Of a stretch of 64,000 nt of DNA, positions 29,336-43,500 are shown piece after piece. Position 1 is the first letter of the stretch; each line of letters begins with the position of its first letter. A model generated the notes under the pieces. That model was not told the origin of the DNA. It saw only the letters and a list, made by a program, of their open reading frames with translations, and made no database searches. The stretch is from Anthonomus grandis grandis (taxonomy: Eukaryota > Arthropoda > Insecta > Coleoptera > Curculionidae), in NCBI RefSeq assembly GCF_022605725.1, contig NC_065556.1, positions 8,680,001-8,744,000 on the forward strand, read 5' to 3'. The position numbers were made by a program, and so were the translations under genes.

Positions 29336-30534
29336 AATGTAAATTAAATTTGAGTAATAGATAACAGTAATAGAGTGAGATATGATTATTTTTTTAAAAA
29401 ACAATTCATAAGAAAATTTTAAAAAATAATTTACAGTACATCAAATAAACTTCAAAAATTAAATTGGAATCAAATCGGACATTGTTATAATAATTAATTG
29501 TTCTATTTTCTTAACCCTGGTTATGTCCAAAATTTAAAAAGGAACATTTGGGTCATCTTGTATAACTTAAATATTAATTTTAAAATAAATTTGAATAATA
29601 GATAACCGTAAATAAGTGAGATATGACTATTTTTTTTAAAAACAATACATCAAAATATTTTTAAAAATCATTTAGGGTTAATCAAATTATATCTAAAAAT
29701 TAATTTAAAATTAAATCGGAACAATCGTTAACGCTATTAGTTACTATATTTTCTTAATTCTGGTTGTGTTCAAACCGTAAAAAACATCATTTGGCTACCT
29801 TGTATATGCGAGATAGTAAATTTAAATTCTATTCGAATAATAGATAACAGTAATAGAGTGCGATATAATTATTTTTTTAAAAAACAATTCATAAGAAAAA
29901 TTTTAAAAATAATTTACAGTACATCCAATGAACTTCAAAAATTAAATTGGAATCAAATCGGAGTTTTCTATAATGATTAATTGTTCTATTTTCTTAACCC
30001 TGGTTATGTCCAAAACTTAAAAAGGATCATTTGAGTCAATTGGTAAACGACAATTGTTTTTAAACACAATACATTAAAAAATGTTAAAAAATTATTTAGG
30101 GTTAAACAAATTATATCTAAAAATTAAATTGGAATCAAATCGGACATTGCTATAATGATTAATTGTTCTATTTTCTTAACCCTGGTTATGTCCAAAACTT
30201 AAAAAGGATCATTTGAGTCATCTTGTATAACCTAAATATTAATTTTAAAATAAATTTGAATAATAGATAACCGTAATTGAGTGAGATATTACTATTTTTT
30301 TAAAACATAATTCATAAAATTATTTTTAAAAATTATTTAGGGTTAATCAAATTATATCTAAAAATTAAATTAAAATTAAAACGGAACAATCTTTAACGCT
30401 ATCAGTTATTATATTTTCTTAATTCTGATTGTGTTCAAACCGTAAAAAACATCATTTGGCTACCTTGTATATGCGAGATAGTAAATTTAAATTCTATTCG
30501 AATAATAGATAACAGTAATAGAGTGCGATATAAT
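29336..30534 (+). repeat. Rearranged transition between superunit and 14-mer array
   Basis: A and B monomers with a broken junction at ~30,045: GAGTCAATTGGTA runs into AACGACAATTGTTTTTAAAC, skipping part of a B monomer. The variant TCGGAGTTTTCTATAATG, typical of the following 14-mer array, already appears once near 29,958. Confidence 0.75.
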
Positions 30535-33500
30535 TATTTTTTTAAAAAACAATTCATAAGAAAAATTTTAAAAATAATTTACAGTACATCCAATGAACTT
30601 CAAAAATTAAATTGGAATCAAATCGGAGTTTTCTATAATGATTAATTGTTCTATTTTCTTAACCCTGGTTATGTCCAAAACTTAAAAAGGATCATTTGAG
30701 TCAATTGGTATAACCTAAATAATAATTTTAAAATAAATTTTAATAATAGATAACCGTAATTGAGTGAGATATTACTATTTTTTTAAAACATAATACATAA
30801 AATTATTTTTAAAAATTATTTAGGGTTAATCAAATCATATCTAAAAATTAAAACGGAACAATCTTTAACGCTATCAGTTATTGTATTTTCTTAATTCTGG
30901 TTGTGTTCAAACCGTAAAAAACTTCATTTGGCTACCTTGTATATCCGAAATAGTAAATTTAAATTCTATTCGAATAATAGATAACAGTAATAGAGTGAGA
31001 TATAATAATTTTTTTCAAAAACAATTCATAAGAAAATTTTTAAAAATAATTTAGAGTACATCAAATGAACTTCAAAAATTAAATTGGAATCAAATCGGAG
31101 ATTTCTATAATGATTAATTGTTCTATTTTCTTAACCCTGGTTATGTCCAAAATTTAAAAAGGATCATTTGAGTCATCTTGTATAACCTAAATAATAATTT
31201 TAAATTATATTTGAATAATAGATAACCGTAATTGAGTGAGATATGACTTTTTTCTTTAAACACAATACATCAAAATATTTTTAAAAATTATTTAGGGTTA
31301 ATCAATTTATATCTAAAAATTAATTTAAAATTAAATCGGAACAATCGTTTACGCTAAGAGTTATTATATTTTCTTAATTCTGGTTGTGTTCAAACCATAA
31401 AAAACATCATTTGGCTATCTCGTATATACGAAATAGTAAATGTTAATTATATTCGAATAATAAATAACAGTAATAGAGTGCGATATAATTTTTTTTTTTT
31501 TAAAAACAATTCATAAGAAAAATTTTAAAAATAATTTAGAGTACATTAAATGAACTTTAAAAATTAAATTGAAATCATATCGGACAATGCTATAATGATT
31601 AATTGTTCTATTTTCTTAACCCTGGATATGTCCAAAACTTAAAAAGGATCATTTGAGTCATCTTGTATAACCTAAATATTAATTTTAAAATTAATTTTAA
31701 TAATAGATAACCGTAATTGAGTGAGATATGACTATTTTTTTAAAACACAATACATTAAAAAATTTTAAAAAATTATTTAGGGTTAAACAAATTATATCTA
31801 AAAATTAAATTGAAATCATATCGGATCAATAGCTATAGGTAATATTAATCGATTTTCTTTATCCTGGTTATGTCCAAAACATAAAAAGGATCATTTGAGT
31901 CAACTTGTATAACCTAAATATTAATTTTAAAATAAATTTGAATAATAGATAACCGTAATTAAGTGAGATACGACTATTCTTTTTAAACACAATACATTAA
32001 AATATTTTTAAAAATCATTTAAGGTTAATCCAATTATATCTAAAAATTAATTTAAAATTAAATCGGAACAATCGTTAACGCTATTAGTTATTATATTTTC
32101 TTAATTCTGGTTGTGTTCAAACCGTAAATGTAAATTATATTCGAATAATAAATAACAGTAAAAGAGTGAGATATAATAATTTTTTTTAAAAACAATTCAT
32201 AAGAAAATTTTTAAAAATAATTTAGAGTACATCAAATGAACTTCAAAAATTAAATTGGAATCAAATCGGAGATTTCTATAATGATTAATTGTTCTATTTT
32301 CTTAACCCCGGTTATGTCCAAAACTTAAAAAGGATCATTTGAGTCATCTTGTATAACCTAAATATTAATTTTAAAATAAATTTGAATAATAGATAACCGT
32401 AATTGAGTGAGATATTACTATTTTTTTAAAACATAATACATAAAATTATTTTTAAAAATTATTTAGGGTTAATCAAATTATATCTAAAAATTAAATTAAA
32501 ATTAAAACTGAACGATTGTTAGTACGGTTATTATTAAAGATTTTTAACGCTATCAGTTATTATATTTTCTTAATTCTGGTTGTGTTCAAACCGTAAAAAA
32601 CATCATTTGGCTACCTTGTATATGCGAAATAGTAAATTTAAATCATATTCGAATAATAGATAACAAACAGTAATAGACTGAGATATAATTATTTTATTAA
32701 AAAACAATTCATAAGAAAAATTTTAAAAATAATTTACAGTAAATCACATGAACTTCAAAAATTAAATTGAAATCATATCGGACAATGCTATAATCATTAA
32801 TTGTTCTATTTTCTTAACCCTGGTTATGTCCAAAACTTAAAAAGGATTATTTGAGTCATCTTGTATAACCTAAATATTAATTTTAAAATTAATTTGAATA
32901 ATAGATAACCGTAATTGAGTGAGATACGACAATTGTTTTTAAACACAATACATTAAAAAATTTTAAAAAATTATTTAGGGTTAAACAAATTATATCTAAA
33001 AATTAAATTGAAATCATATCGGAACAATAGCTATAGGTAATAGTAATCGATTTTCTTTATCCTGGTTATGTCCAAAACTTAAAAAGGATTATTTGAGTCA
33101 TCTTGTATAACCTAAATATTAATTTTAAAATTAATTTGAATAAAAGATAACCGTAATTGAGTGAGATACGACTATTCTTTTTAAACACAATACATTAAAA
33201 TATTTTTAAACATCATTTAAGGTTAATCCAATTATATCTAAAAATTAAATTAAAATTAAATCGGAACAATCGTTAATGCTAAGAGTTATTATATTTTCTT
33301 AATTCTGGTTGTGTTCAAACCGTAAAGAATATCATTTGGCTATCTTGTATATGCGAAATAGTAAATTTAAATCATATTCGAATAATAGATAACAGTAATA
33401 GACTGAGATATATTTATTTTTTTAAAAAACAATTCATAAGAAAAATTTTAAAAATAATTTACAGTAAATCAAATGAACTTCAAAAATTAAATTGGAATCA

Positions 33501-33887
33501 AATCGGACATTGCTATAATAATTAATTGTTCTATTTTCTTAACCCTGGTTATGTTCAAAATTTAAAAAGGATCATTTGGGTCATCTTGTATAACTTAAAT
33601 ATTAATTTTAAAATAAATTTGAATAATAGATAACCGTAATTAAGTGAGATATGACTATTTTTTTTTTAAAAACAATACATCAAAATATTTTAAAAAATCA
33701 TTTAGGGTTAATCAAATTATATCAAAAATTAAATCGGAACAATCGTTAACGCTATTATTTATTATATTTTTTTAATTCTGGTTGTGTTCAAACCGTAAAA
33801 AATATCATTTGGCTATCCTGTATATGCGAAATAGTAAATTTAAATCATATTCGAATAATAGATAACAGTAATAGAGTGAGATATAAT
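30535..33887 (+). repeat. 14-monomer higher-order repeat, copy 1 (3,353 bp)
   Basis: First of three adjacent copies. Monomer order starting from the CTGG at 30,665 is B A B A B C A B A B C A B A, i.e. 14 monomers averaging 240 bp. It is one base shorter than the others because a T-run at ~31,489 has 13 rather than 14 T. It carries the extra GAACGATTGTTAGTACGG segment at ~32,509. Similarity to the next copy fails to the left of ~30,525. Confidence 0.92.
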
Positions 33888-34206
33888 TATTTTTTTAAAA
33901 AACAATTCATAAGAAAAATTTTAAAAATAATTTACAGTACATCCAATGAACTTCAAAAATTAAATTGGAATCAAATCGGAGTTTTCTATAATGATTAATT
34001 GTTCTATTTTCTTAACCCTGGTTATGTCCAAAACTTAAAAAGGATCATTTGAGTCAATTGGTATAACCTAAATAATAATTTTAAAATAAATTTTAATAAT
34101 AGATAACCGTAATTGAGTGAGATATTACTATTTTTTTAAAACATAATACATAAAATTATTTTTAAAAATTATTTAGGGTTAATCAAATCATATCTAAAAA
34201 TTAAAA

Positions 34207-34448
34207 CGGAACAATCTTTAACGCTATCAGTTATTGTATTTTCTTAATTCTGGTTGTGTTCAAACCGTAAAAAACTTCATTTGGCTACCTTGTATATGCG
34301 AAATAGTAAATTTAAATTCTATTCGAATAATAGATAACAGTAATAGAGTGAGATATAATAATTTTTTTAAAAAACAATTCATAAGAAAATTTTTAAAAAT
34401 AATTTAGAGTACATCAAATGAACTTCAAAAATTAAATTGGAATCAAAT
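34207..34448 (+). repeat. Representative type A monomer (242 bp)
   Basis: Measured from CGGAAC to the next CGGA. Type A is recognised by CTTAATTCTGGTTGTGTTC, the ATCATTTGGCTA box (here TTCATTTGGCTA), GTATATGCGAAATAGTAAA, the palindrome TATTCGAATA, and AACAATTCATAAGAAAA near the end. Variants of the start include GCTATTAGTTATT, GCTATTATTTATT and GCTAAGAGTTATT. A short variant lacking the TATTCGAATA segment occurs at about 100-140, 10,220, 11,180, 17,650, 21,705, 22,665 and 27,450. Confidence 0.9.
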
Positions 34449-34689
34449 CGGAGATTTCTATAATGATTAATTGTTCTATTTTCTTAACCCTGGTTATGTC
34501 CAAAATTTAAAAAGGATCATTTGAGTCATCTTGTATAACCTAAATAATAATTTTAAATTATATTTGAATAATAGATAACCGTAATTGAGTGAGATATGAC
34601 TTTTTTCTTTAAACACAATACATCAAAATATTTTTAAAAATTATTTAGGGTTAATCAATTTATATCTAAAAATTAATTTAAAATTAAAT
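34449..34689 (+). repeat. Representative type B monomer (241 bp)
   Basis: Follows type A directly. Recognised by TCGGA(C/G), TATAATGATTAATTGTTCTA, TTAACCCTGGTTATGTCCAAA, GGATCATTTGAGTCATCTTG, TATAACCTAAATA, GATAACCGTAATTGAG, and a TTTAGGGTTAATCAAATTAT tail. It aligns box by box with type A, including the CTGGTTATGT and GATAAC boxes, but lacks the TTCGAA palindrome (TTTGAATAA instead). Confidence 0.9.
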
Positions 34690-35175
34690 CGGAACAATCG
34701 TTTACGCTAAGAGTTATTATATTTTCTTAATTCTGGTTGTGTTCAAACCATAAAAAACATCATTTTGCTATCTCGTATATACGAAATAGTAAATGTTAAT
34801 TATATTCGAATAATAAATAACAGTAATAGAGTGCGATATAATTTTTTTTTTTTTTAAAAACAATTCATATGAAAAATTTTAAAAATAATTTAGAGTACAT
34901 TAAATGAACTTTAAAAATTAAATTGAAATCATATCGGACAATGCTATAATGATTAATTGTTCTATTTTCTTAACCCTGGATATGTCCAAAACTTAAAAAG
35001 GATCATTTGAGTCATCTTGTATAACCTAAATATTAATTTTAAAATTAATTTTAATAATAGATAACCGTAATTGAGTGAGATATGACTATTTTTTTAAAAC
35101 ACAATACATTAAAAAATTTTAAAAAATTATTTAGGGTTAAACAAATTATATCTAAAAATTAAATTGAAATCATAT

Positions 35176-35417
35176 CGGATCAATAGCTATAGGTAATATT
35201 AATCGATTTTCTTTATCCTGGTTATGTCCAAAACATAAAAAGGATCATTTGAGTCAACTTGTATAACCTAAATATTAATTTTAAAATAAATTTGAATAAT
35301 AGATAACCGTAATTAAGTGAGATACGACTATTCTTTTTAAACACAATACATTAAAATATTTTTAAAAATCATTTAAGGTTAATCCAATTATATCTAAAAA
35401 TTAATTTAAAATTAAAT
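35176..35417 (+). repeat. Representative type C monomer (242 bp)
   Basis: A third subtype whose right half is B-like but whose left part reads CAATAGCTATAGGTAATA, then AATCGATTTTCTTTATCCTG. I counted about 25 occurrences, for example near 2,640, 11,780, 14,890, 15,620, 17,300, 18,020, 18,735, 31,820, 33,020, 36,378, 43,305, 45,705, 53,025, 57,828 and 62,140. It always follows a B-like tail and is normally followed by A. Confidence 0.85.
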
Positions 35418-37241
35418 CGGAACAATCGTTAACGCTATTAGTTATTATATTTTCTTAATTCTGGTTGTGTTCAAACCGTAAATGTAAATTATATTCGAAT
35501 AATAAATAACAGTAAAAGAGTGAGATATAATAATTTTTTTTAAAAACAATTCATAAGAAAATTTTTAAAAATAATTTAGAGTACATCAAATGAACTTCAA
35601 AAATTAAATTGGAATCAAATCGGAGATTTCTATAATGATTAATTGTTCTATTTTCTTAACCCTGGTTATGTCCAAAACTTAAAAAGGATCATTTGAGTCA
35701 TCTTGTATAACCTAAATATTAATTTTAAAATAAATTTGAATAATAGATAACCGTAATTGAGTGAGATATTACTATTTTTTTAAAACATAATACATAAAAT
35801 TATTTTTAAAAATTATTTAGGGTTAATCAAATTATATCTAAAAATTAAATTAAAATTAAAACTGAACGATTGTTAGTACGGTTATTATTAAAGATTTTGA
35901 ACGCTATCAGTTATTATATTTTCTTAATTCTGGTTGTGTTCAAACCGTAAAAAACATCATTTGGCTACCTTGTATATGCGAAATAGTAAATTTAAATCAT
36001 ATTCGAATAATAGATAACAAACAGTAATAGACTGAGATATAATTATTTTATTAAAAAACAATTCATAAGAAAAATTTTAAAAATAATTTACAGTAAATCA
36101 CATGAACTTCAAAAATTAAATTGAAATCATATCGGACAATGCTATAATCATTAATTGTTCTATTTTCTTAACCCTGGTTATGTCCAAAACTTAAAAAGGA
36201 TTATTTGAGTCATCTTGTATAACCTAAATATTAATTTTAAAATTAATTTGAATAATAGATAACCGTAATTGAGTGAGATACGACAATTGTTTTTAAACAC
36301 AATACATTAAAAAATTTTAAAAAATTATTTAGGGTTAAACAAATTATATCTAAAAATTAAATTGAAATCATATCGGAACAATAGCTATAGGTAATAGTAA
36401 TCGATTTTCTTTATCCTGGTTATGTCCAAAACTTAAAAAGGATTATTTGAGTCATCTTGTATAACCTAAATATTAATTTTAAAATTAATTTGAATAAAAG
36501 ATAACCGTAATTGAGTGAGATACGACTATTCTTTTTAAACACAATACATTAAAATATTTTTAAACATCATTTAAGGTTAATCCAATTATATCTAAAAATT
36601 AAATTAAAATTAAATCGGAACAATCGTTAATGCTAAGAGTTATTATATTTTCTTAATTCTGGTTGGGTTCAAACCGTAAAGAATATCATTTGGCTATCTT
36701 GTATATGCGAAATAGTAAATTTAAATCATATTCGAATAATAGATAACAGTAATAGACTGAGATATATTTATTTTTTTAAAAAACAATTCATAAGAAAAAT
36801 TTTAAAAATAATTTACAGTAAATCAAATGAACTTCAAAAATTAAATTGGAATCAAATCGGACATTGCTATAATAATTAATTGTTCTATTTTCTTAACCCT
36901 GGTTATGTTCAAAATTTAAAAAGGATCATTTGGGTCATCTTGTATAACTTAAATATTAATTTTAAAATAAATTTGAATAATAGATAACCGTAATTAAGTG
37001 AGATATGACTATTTTTTTTTTAAAAACAATACATCAAAATATTTTAAAAAATCATTTAGGGTTAATCAAATTATATCAAAAATTAAATCGGAACAATCGT
37101 TAACGCTATTATTTATTATATTTTTTTAATTCTGGTTGTGTTCAAACCGTAAAAAATATCATTTGGCTATCCTGTATATGCGAAATAGTAAATTTAAATC
37201 ATATTCGAATAATAGATAACAGTAATAGAGTGAGATATAAT

Positions 37242-40200
37242 TATTTTTTTAAAAAACAATTCATAAGAAAAATTTTAAAAATAATTTACAGTACATCCAA
37301 TGAACTTCAAAAATTAAATTGGAATCAAATCGGAGTTTTCTATAATGATTATTTGTTCTATTTTCTTAACCCTGGTTATGTCCAAAACTTAAAAAGGATC
37401 ATTTGAGTCAATTGGTATAACCTAAATAATAATTTTAAAATAAATTTTAATAATAGATAACCGTAATTGAGTGAGATATTACTATTTTTTTAAAACATAA
37501 TACATAAAATTATTTTTAAAAATTATTTAGGGTTAATCAAATCATATCTAAAAATTAAAACGGAACAATCTTTAACGCTATCAGTTATTGTATTTTCTTA
37601 ATTCTGGTTGTGTTCAAACCGTAAAAAACTTCATTTGGCTACCTTGTATATGCGAAATAGTAAATTTAAATTCTATTCGAATAATAGATAACAGTAATAG
37701 AGTGAGATATAATAATTTTTTTCAAAAACAATTCATAAGAAAATTTTTAAAAATAATTTAGAGTACATCAAATGAACTTCAAAAATTAAATTGGAATCAA
37801 ATCGGAGATTTCTATAATGATTAATTGTTCTATTTTCTTAACCCTGGTTATGTCCAAAATTTAAAAAGGATCATTTGAGTCATCTTGTATAACCTAAATA
37901 ATAATTTTAAATTATATTTGAATAATAGATAACCGTAATTGAGTGAGATATGACTTTTTTCTTTAAACACAATACATCAAAATATTTTTAAAAATTATTT
38001 AGGGTTAATCAATTTATATCTAAAAATTAATTTAAAATTAAATCGGAACAATCGTTTACGCTAAGAGTTATTATATTTTCTTAATTCTGGTTGTGTTCAA
38101 ACCATAAAAAACATCATTTTGCTATCTCGTATATACGAAATAGTAAATGTTAATTATATTCGAATAATAAATAACAGTAATAGAGTGCGATATAATTTTT
38201 TTTTTTTTTAAAAACAATTCATAAGAAAAATTTTAAAAATAATTTAGAGTACATTAAATGAACTTTAAAAATTAAATTGAAATCATATCGGACAATGCTA
38301 TAATGATTAATTGTTCTATTTTCTTAACCCTGGATATGTCCAAAACTTAAAAAGGATCATTTGAGTCATCTTGTATAACCTAAATATTAATTTTAAAATT
38401 AATTTTAATAATAGATAACCGTAATTGAGTGAGATATGACTATTTTTTTAAAACACAATACATTAAAAAATTTTAAAAAATTATTTAGGGTTAAACAAAT
38501 TATATCTAAAAATTAAATTGAAATCATATCGGATCAATAGCTATAGGTAATATTAATCGATTTTCTTTATCCTGGTTATGTCCAAAACATAAAAAGGATC
38601 ATTTGAGTCAACTTGTATAACCTAAATATTAATTTTAAAATTAATTTGAATAATAGATAACCGTAATTGAGTGAGATACGACTATTCTTTTTAAACACAA
38701 TACATTAAAATATTTTTAAAAATCATTTAAGGTTAATCCAATTATATCTAAAAATTAATTTAAAATTAAATCGGAACAATCGTTAACGCTATTAGTTATT
38801 ATATTTTCTTAATTCTGGTTGTGTTCAAACCGTAAATGTAAATTATATTCGAATAATAAATAACAGTAAAAGATTGAGATATAATAATTTTTTTTAAAAA
38901 CAATTCATAAGAAAATTTTTAAAAATAATTTAGAGTACATCAAATGAACTTCAAAAATTAAATTGGAATCAAATCGGAGATTTCTATAATGATTAATTGT
39001 TCTATTTTCTTAACCCTGGTTATGTCCAAAACTTAAAAAGGATCATTTGAGTCATCTTGTATAACCTAAATATTAATTTTAAAATAAATTTGAATAATAG
39101 ATAACCGTAATTGAGTGAGATATTACTATTTTTTTAAAACATAATACATAAAATTATTTTTAAAAATTATTTAGGGTTAATCAAATTATATCTAAAAATT
39201 AAATTAAAATTAAAACTGAACGATTGTTAGTACGGTTATTATTAAAGATTTTGAACGCTATCAGTTATTATATTTTCTTAATTCTGGTTGTGTTCAAACC
39301 GTAAAAAACATCATTTGGCTACCTTGTATATGCGAAATAGTAAATTTAAATCATATTCGAATAATAGATAACAAACAGTAATAGACTGAGATATAATTAT
39401 TTTATTAAAAAACAATTCATAAGAAAAATTTTAAAAATAATTTACAGTAAATCACATGAACTTCAAAACTTAAATTGAAATCATATCGGACAATGCTATA
39501 ATCATTAATTGTTCTATTTTCTTAACCCTGGTTATGTCCAAAACTTAAAAAGGATTATTTGAGTCATCTTGTATAACCTAAATATTAATTTTAAAATTAA
39601 TTTGAATAATAGATAACCGTAATTGAGTGAGATACGACAATTGTTTTTAAACACAATACATTAAAAAATTTTAAAAAATTATTTAGGGTTAAACAAATTA
39701 TATCTAAAAATTAAATTGAAATCATATCGGAACAATAGCTATAGGTAATAGTAATCGATTTTCTTTATCCTGGTTATGTCCAAAACTTAAAAAGGATTAT
39801 TTGAGTCATCTTGTATAACCTAAATATTAATTTTAAAATTAATTTGAATAAAAGATAACCGTAATTGAGTGAGATACGACTATTCTTTTTAAACACAATA
39901 CATTAAAATATTTTTAAACATCATTTAAGGTTAATCCAATTATATCTAAAAATTGAATTAAAATTAAATCGGAACAATCGTTAATGCTAAGAGTTATTAT
40001 ATTTTCTTAATTCTGGTTGTGTTCAAACCGTAAAGAATATCATTTGGCTATCTTGTATATGCGAAATAGTAAATTTAAATCATATTCGAATAATAGATAA
40101 CAGTAATAGACTGAGATATATTTATTTTTTTAAAAAACAATTCATAAGAAAAATTTTAAAAATAATTTACAGTAAATCAAATGAACTTCAAAAATTAAAT

Positions 40201-40595
40201 TGGAATCAAATCGGACATTGCTATAATAATTAATTGTTCTATTTTCTTAACCCTGGTTATGTTCAAAATTTAAAAAGGATCATTTGGGTCATCTTGTATA
40301 ACTTAAATATTAATTTTAAAATAAATTTGAATAATAGATAACCGTAATTAAGTGAGATATGACTATTTTTTTTTTAAAAACAATACATCAAAATATTTTA
40401 AAAAATCATTTAGGGTTAATCAAATTATATCAAAAATTAAATCGGAACAATCGTTAACGCTATTATTTATTATATTTTTTTAATTCTGGTTGTGTTCAAA
40501 CCGTAAAAAATATCATTTGGCTATCCTGTATATGCGAAATAGTAAATTTAAATCATATTCGAATAATAGATAACAGTAATAGAGTGAGATATAAT
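37242..40595 (+). repeat. 14-monomer higher-order repeat, copy 3 (3,354 bp)
   Basis: AACGATTGTTAGTACGG is at 39,219, 3,354 bp after 35,865. Only scattered base differences from copy 2 were noticed. Similarity ends around 40,600, where AATTTACAGTACATCCAATG is replaced by AATTTACAGTAAATCAAATG. Confidence 0.92.
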
Positions 40596-43500
40596 TATTT
40601 TTTTAAAAAACATTTCATAAGAAAAATTTTAAAAATAATTTACAGTAAATCAAATGAACTTCAAAAATTAAATTGGAATCAAATCGGACATTGCTATAAT
40701 AATTAATTGTTCTATTTTCTTAACCCTGGTTATGTTCAAAATTTAAAAAGGATCATTTGGGTCATCTTGTATAACTTAAATATTAATTTTAAAATAAATT
40801 TGAATAATAGATAACCGTAATTAAGTGAGATATGACTATTTTTTTTAAAAACAATACATCAAAATATTTTTAAAAATCATTTAGGGTTAATCAAATTATA
40901 TATAAAAATTAATTTAAAATTAAATCGGAACAATCGTTAACGCTATTAGTTATTATATTTTCTTAATTCTGGTTGTGTTCAAACCGTAAATGTAAATTAT
41001 ATTCGAATAATAAATAACAGTAAAAGAGTGAGATATAATAATTTTTTTTAAAAATAAATCATTAGAAAAATTTTAAAAATAATTTAGAGTACATCAAATG
41101 AACTTTAAAAATTAAATTGGAATCAAATCGGACATTGCTATAATGATTAATTGTTCTATTTTCTTAACCCTGGTTATGTCCAAAACTTAGAAAGGATCAT
41201 TTGAGTCATCTTGTATAACCTAAATATTAATTTTAAAATAAATTTGAATAATAGATAACCGTAATTGAGTGAGATATTACTATTTTTTTAAAACATAATA
41301 CATAAAATTATTTTTAAAAATTATTTAGGGTTAATCAAATTATATCTAAAAATTAAATTAAAATTATAACGGAACGATTGTTAGTACGGTTATTATTAAA
41401 GATTTTTAACGCTATCAGTTATTATATTTTCTTAATTCTGGTTGTGTTCAAACCGTAAAAAACATCATTTGGCTACCTTGTATATGCGAAATAGTAAATT
41501 TAAAATCTATTCGAATAATAGATAACCGTAATAGAGTGCGATATAATTATTTTTTTTAAAAACAATTCATAAGAAAAATTTTAAAAATAATTTACAGTAC
41601 ATCAAATGAACTTCAAAAATGAAATTGGAATCAAATCGGACATTGCTATAATGATTAATTGTTCTATTTTCTTAACCCTGGTTATGTCCAAAACATAAAA
41701 AGGTTCATTTGAGTCAACTTGTATAACCTAAATAATAATTTTAAATTATATTTGAATAATAGATAACCGTAATTGATTGAGATATAACTTTTTTCTTTAA
41801 ACACAATACATCAAAATATTTTTAAAAATCATTTAGGGTTAATCCAGTTATATCTAAAAATTAATTTAAAATTAAATCGGAACAATCGTTAACGCTATTA
41901 GTTATTATATTTTCTCAGTTCTGGTTGTGTTCAAACCGTAAAAAACATCATTTGGCTATCTCGTATATGCGAAATAGTAAATGTAAATTATATTGGAATA
42001 ATAAATAACAGTAATAGAGTGCGATATAATATTTTTTATAAAAAACATTTTATAAGAAAAATTTTGAAAATAATTTACAGTACATCAAATGAACTTCAAA
42101 AATTAAATTGGAATCAAATCGGACATTGCTATAATGATTAATTGTTCTATTTTCTTAACCCTGGTTATGTCCAAAATTTAAAAAGGATCATTTGGGTCAT
42201 ATTGTATAACCTAACTATTAATTTTAAAATAAATTTGAATAATAGACAGCCGTAATTGAGTGAGATATGACAATTTTATTTAAACACAATACATTAAGTT
42301 ATTTTTAAAAATCATTTAGGGTTAATCAAATTATATTTAAAAATTAAATCGGAATTAGTTATTATATTTTCTCAGTTCTGGTTGTGTTCAAACCGTAAAA
42401 AAACATCATTTGGCTGTCTTGTATATGCGAAATAGTAAATGTAAATTATATTCGAATAAAAGATAACAGTAATAGAGTGAGATATGATTATTTTTTTTAA
42501 AAACAATTCATAAGAAAAATTTTAAAAATAATTTACAGTACATCAAATCAACTTCAAAAATTTAATTGGAATCAAATCGGGCATCGCTATAATGATTAAT
42601 TGTTCTATTTTCTTAACCCTGGTTATGTTCATAACTTAAAAAGGATCATTTGAGTCATCTTGTATAACCTAAATATTAATTTTAAAATAAATTTGAATAA
42701 TAGATAACCGTAATTGAGTGAGAGATTACTATTTTTTTTAAACATAATACATAAAATTATTTTTAAAAGTCATTTAGGGTTAATCAAATTATATCTAAAA
42801 ATTAATTTAAAATTAAATCGGAACAATCGTTAACGCTAAGAGTTATTATATTTTCTTAATTCTGGTTGTGTTCAAACCATAAAAAACATCATTTGGCTAT
42901 CTCGTATAGGCGAAATAGTAAATGTAAATTATATTCGAATAATAAATAACAGTAATAGAGTGCGATATAATATTTTTATAAAAAACAGTTTATAAGAAAA
43001 ATTTTAAAAATAATTTACAGTACATCAAATGAACTTCAAAAATTAAATTGGAATCAAATCGGACATTGCTATAATGATTAATTGTTCTATTTTCTTGACC
43101 CTGGTTATGTCCAAAATTTAAAAAGGATCATGTGGGTCATCTTGTATAACTTAAATATTAATTTTAAAATAAATTTGAATAATATATAACCGTAATTGAG
43201 TGAGATATGACTATTTTTTTTAAACACAATACATTAAAATATTTTTAAAAATCATTTAGGGTTAAACAAATTATATCTAAAAATTAAATTGAAATCATAT
43301 AGGAACAATAGCTATAGGTAATAGTAATCGATTTTCTTTATCCTGGTTATGTCCAAAACATAAAAAGGATCATTTGACTCATCTTGTATAACCTAAATAA
43401 TAATTTTAAATTATATCTGAATAATAGATAACCGTAATTGAGTGAGATATGACTATTTTTTTTAAACACAATACATTAAAATATTTTTAAAAATCATTTA

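Larger units (their letters stand above)
33888..37241 (+). repeat. 14-monomer higher-order repeat, copy 2 (3,354 bp)
   Basis: The CTGG landmarks at 34,018, 34,250, 34,490, 34,733, 34,976, 35,218, 35,461, 35,662, 35,930, 36,174, 36,416, 36,659, 36,899 and 37,132 give 14 monomers; the next unit starts at 37,372, exactly 3,354 bp on. The 201/268-bp step pair at 35,461-35,930 reflects a short A variant and the extra ~28-bp segment. Confidence 0.93.
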
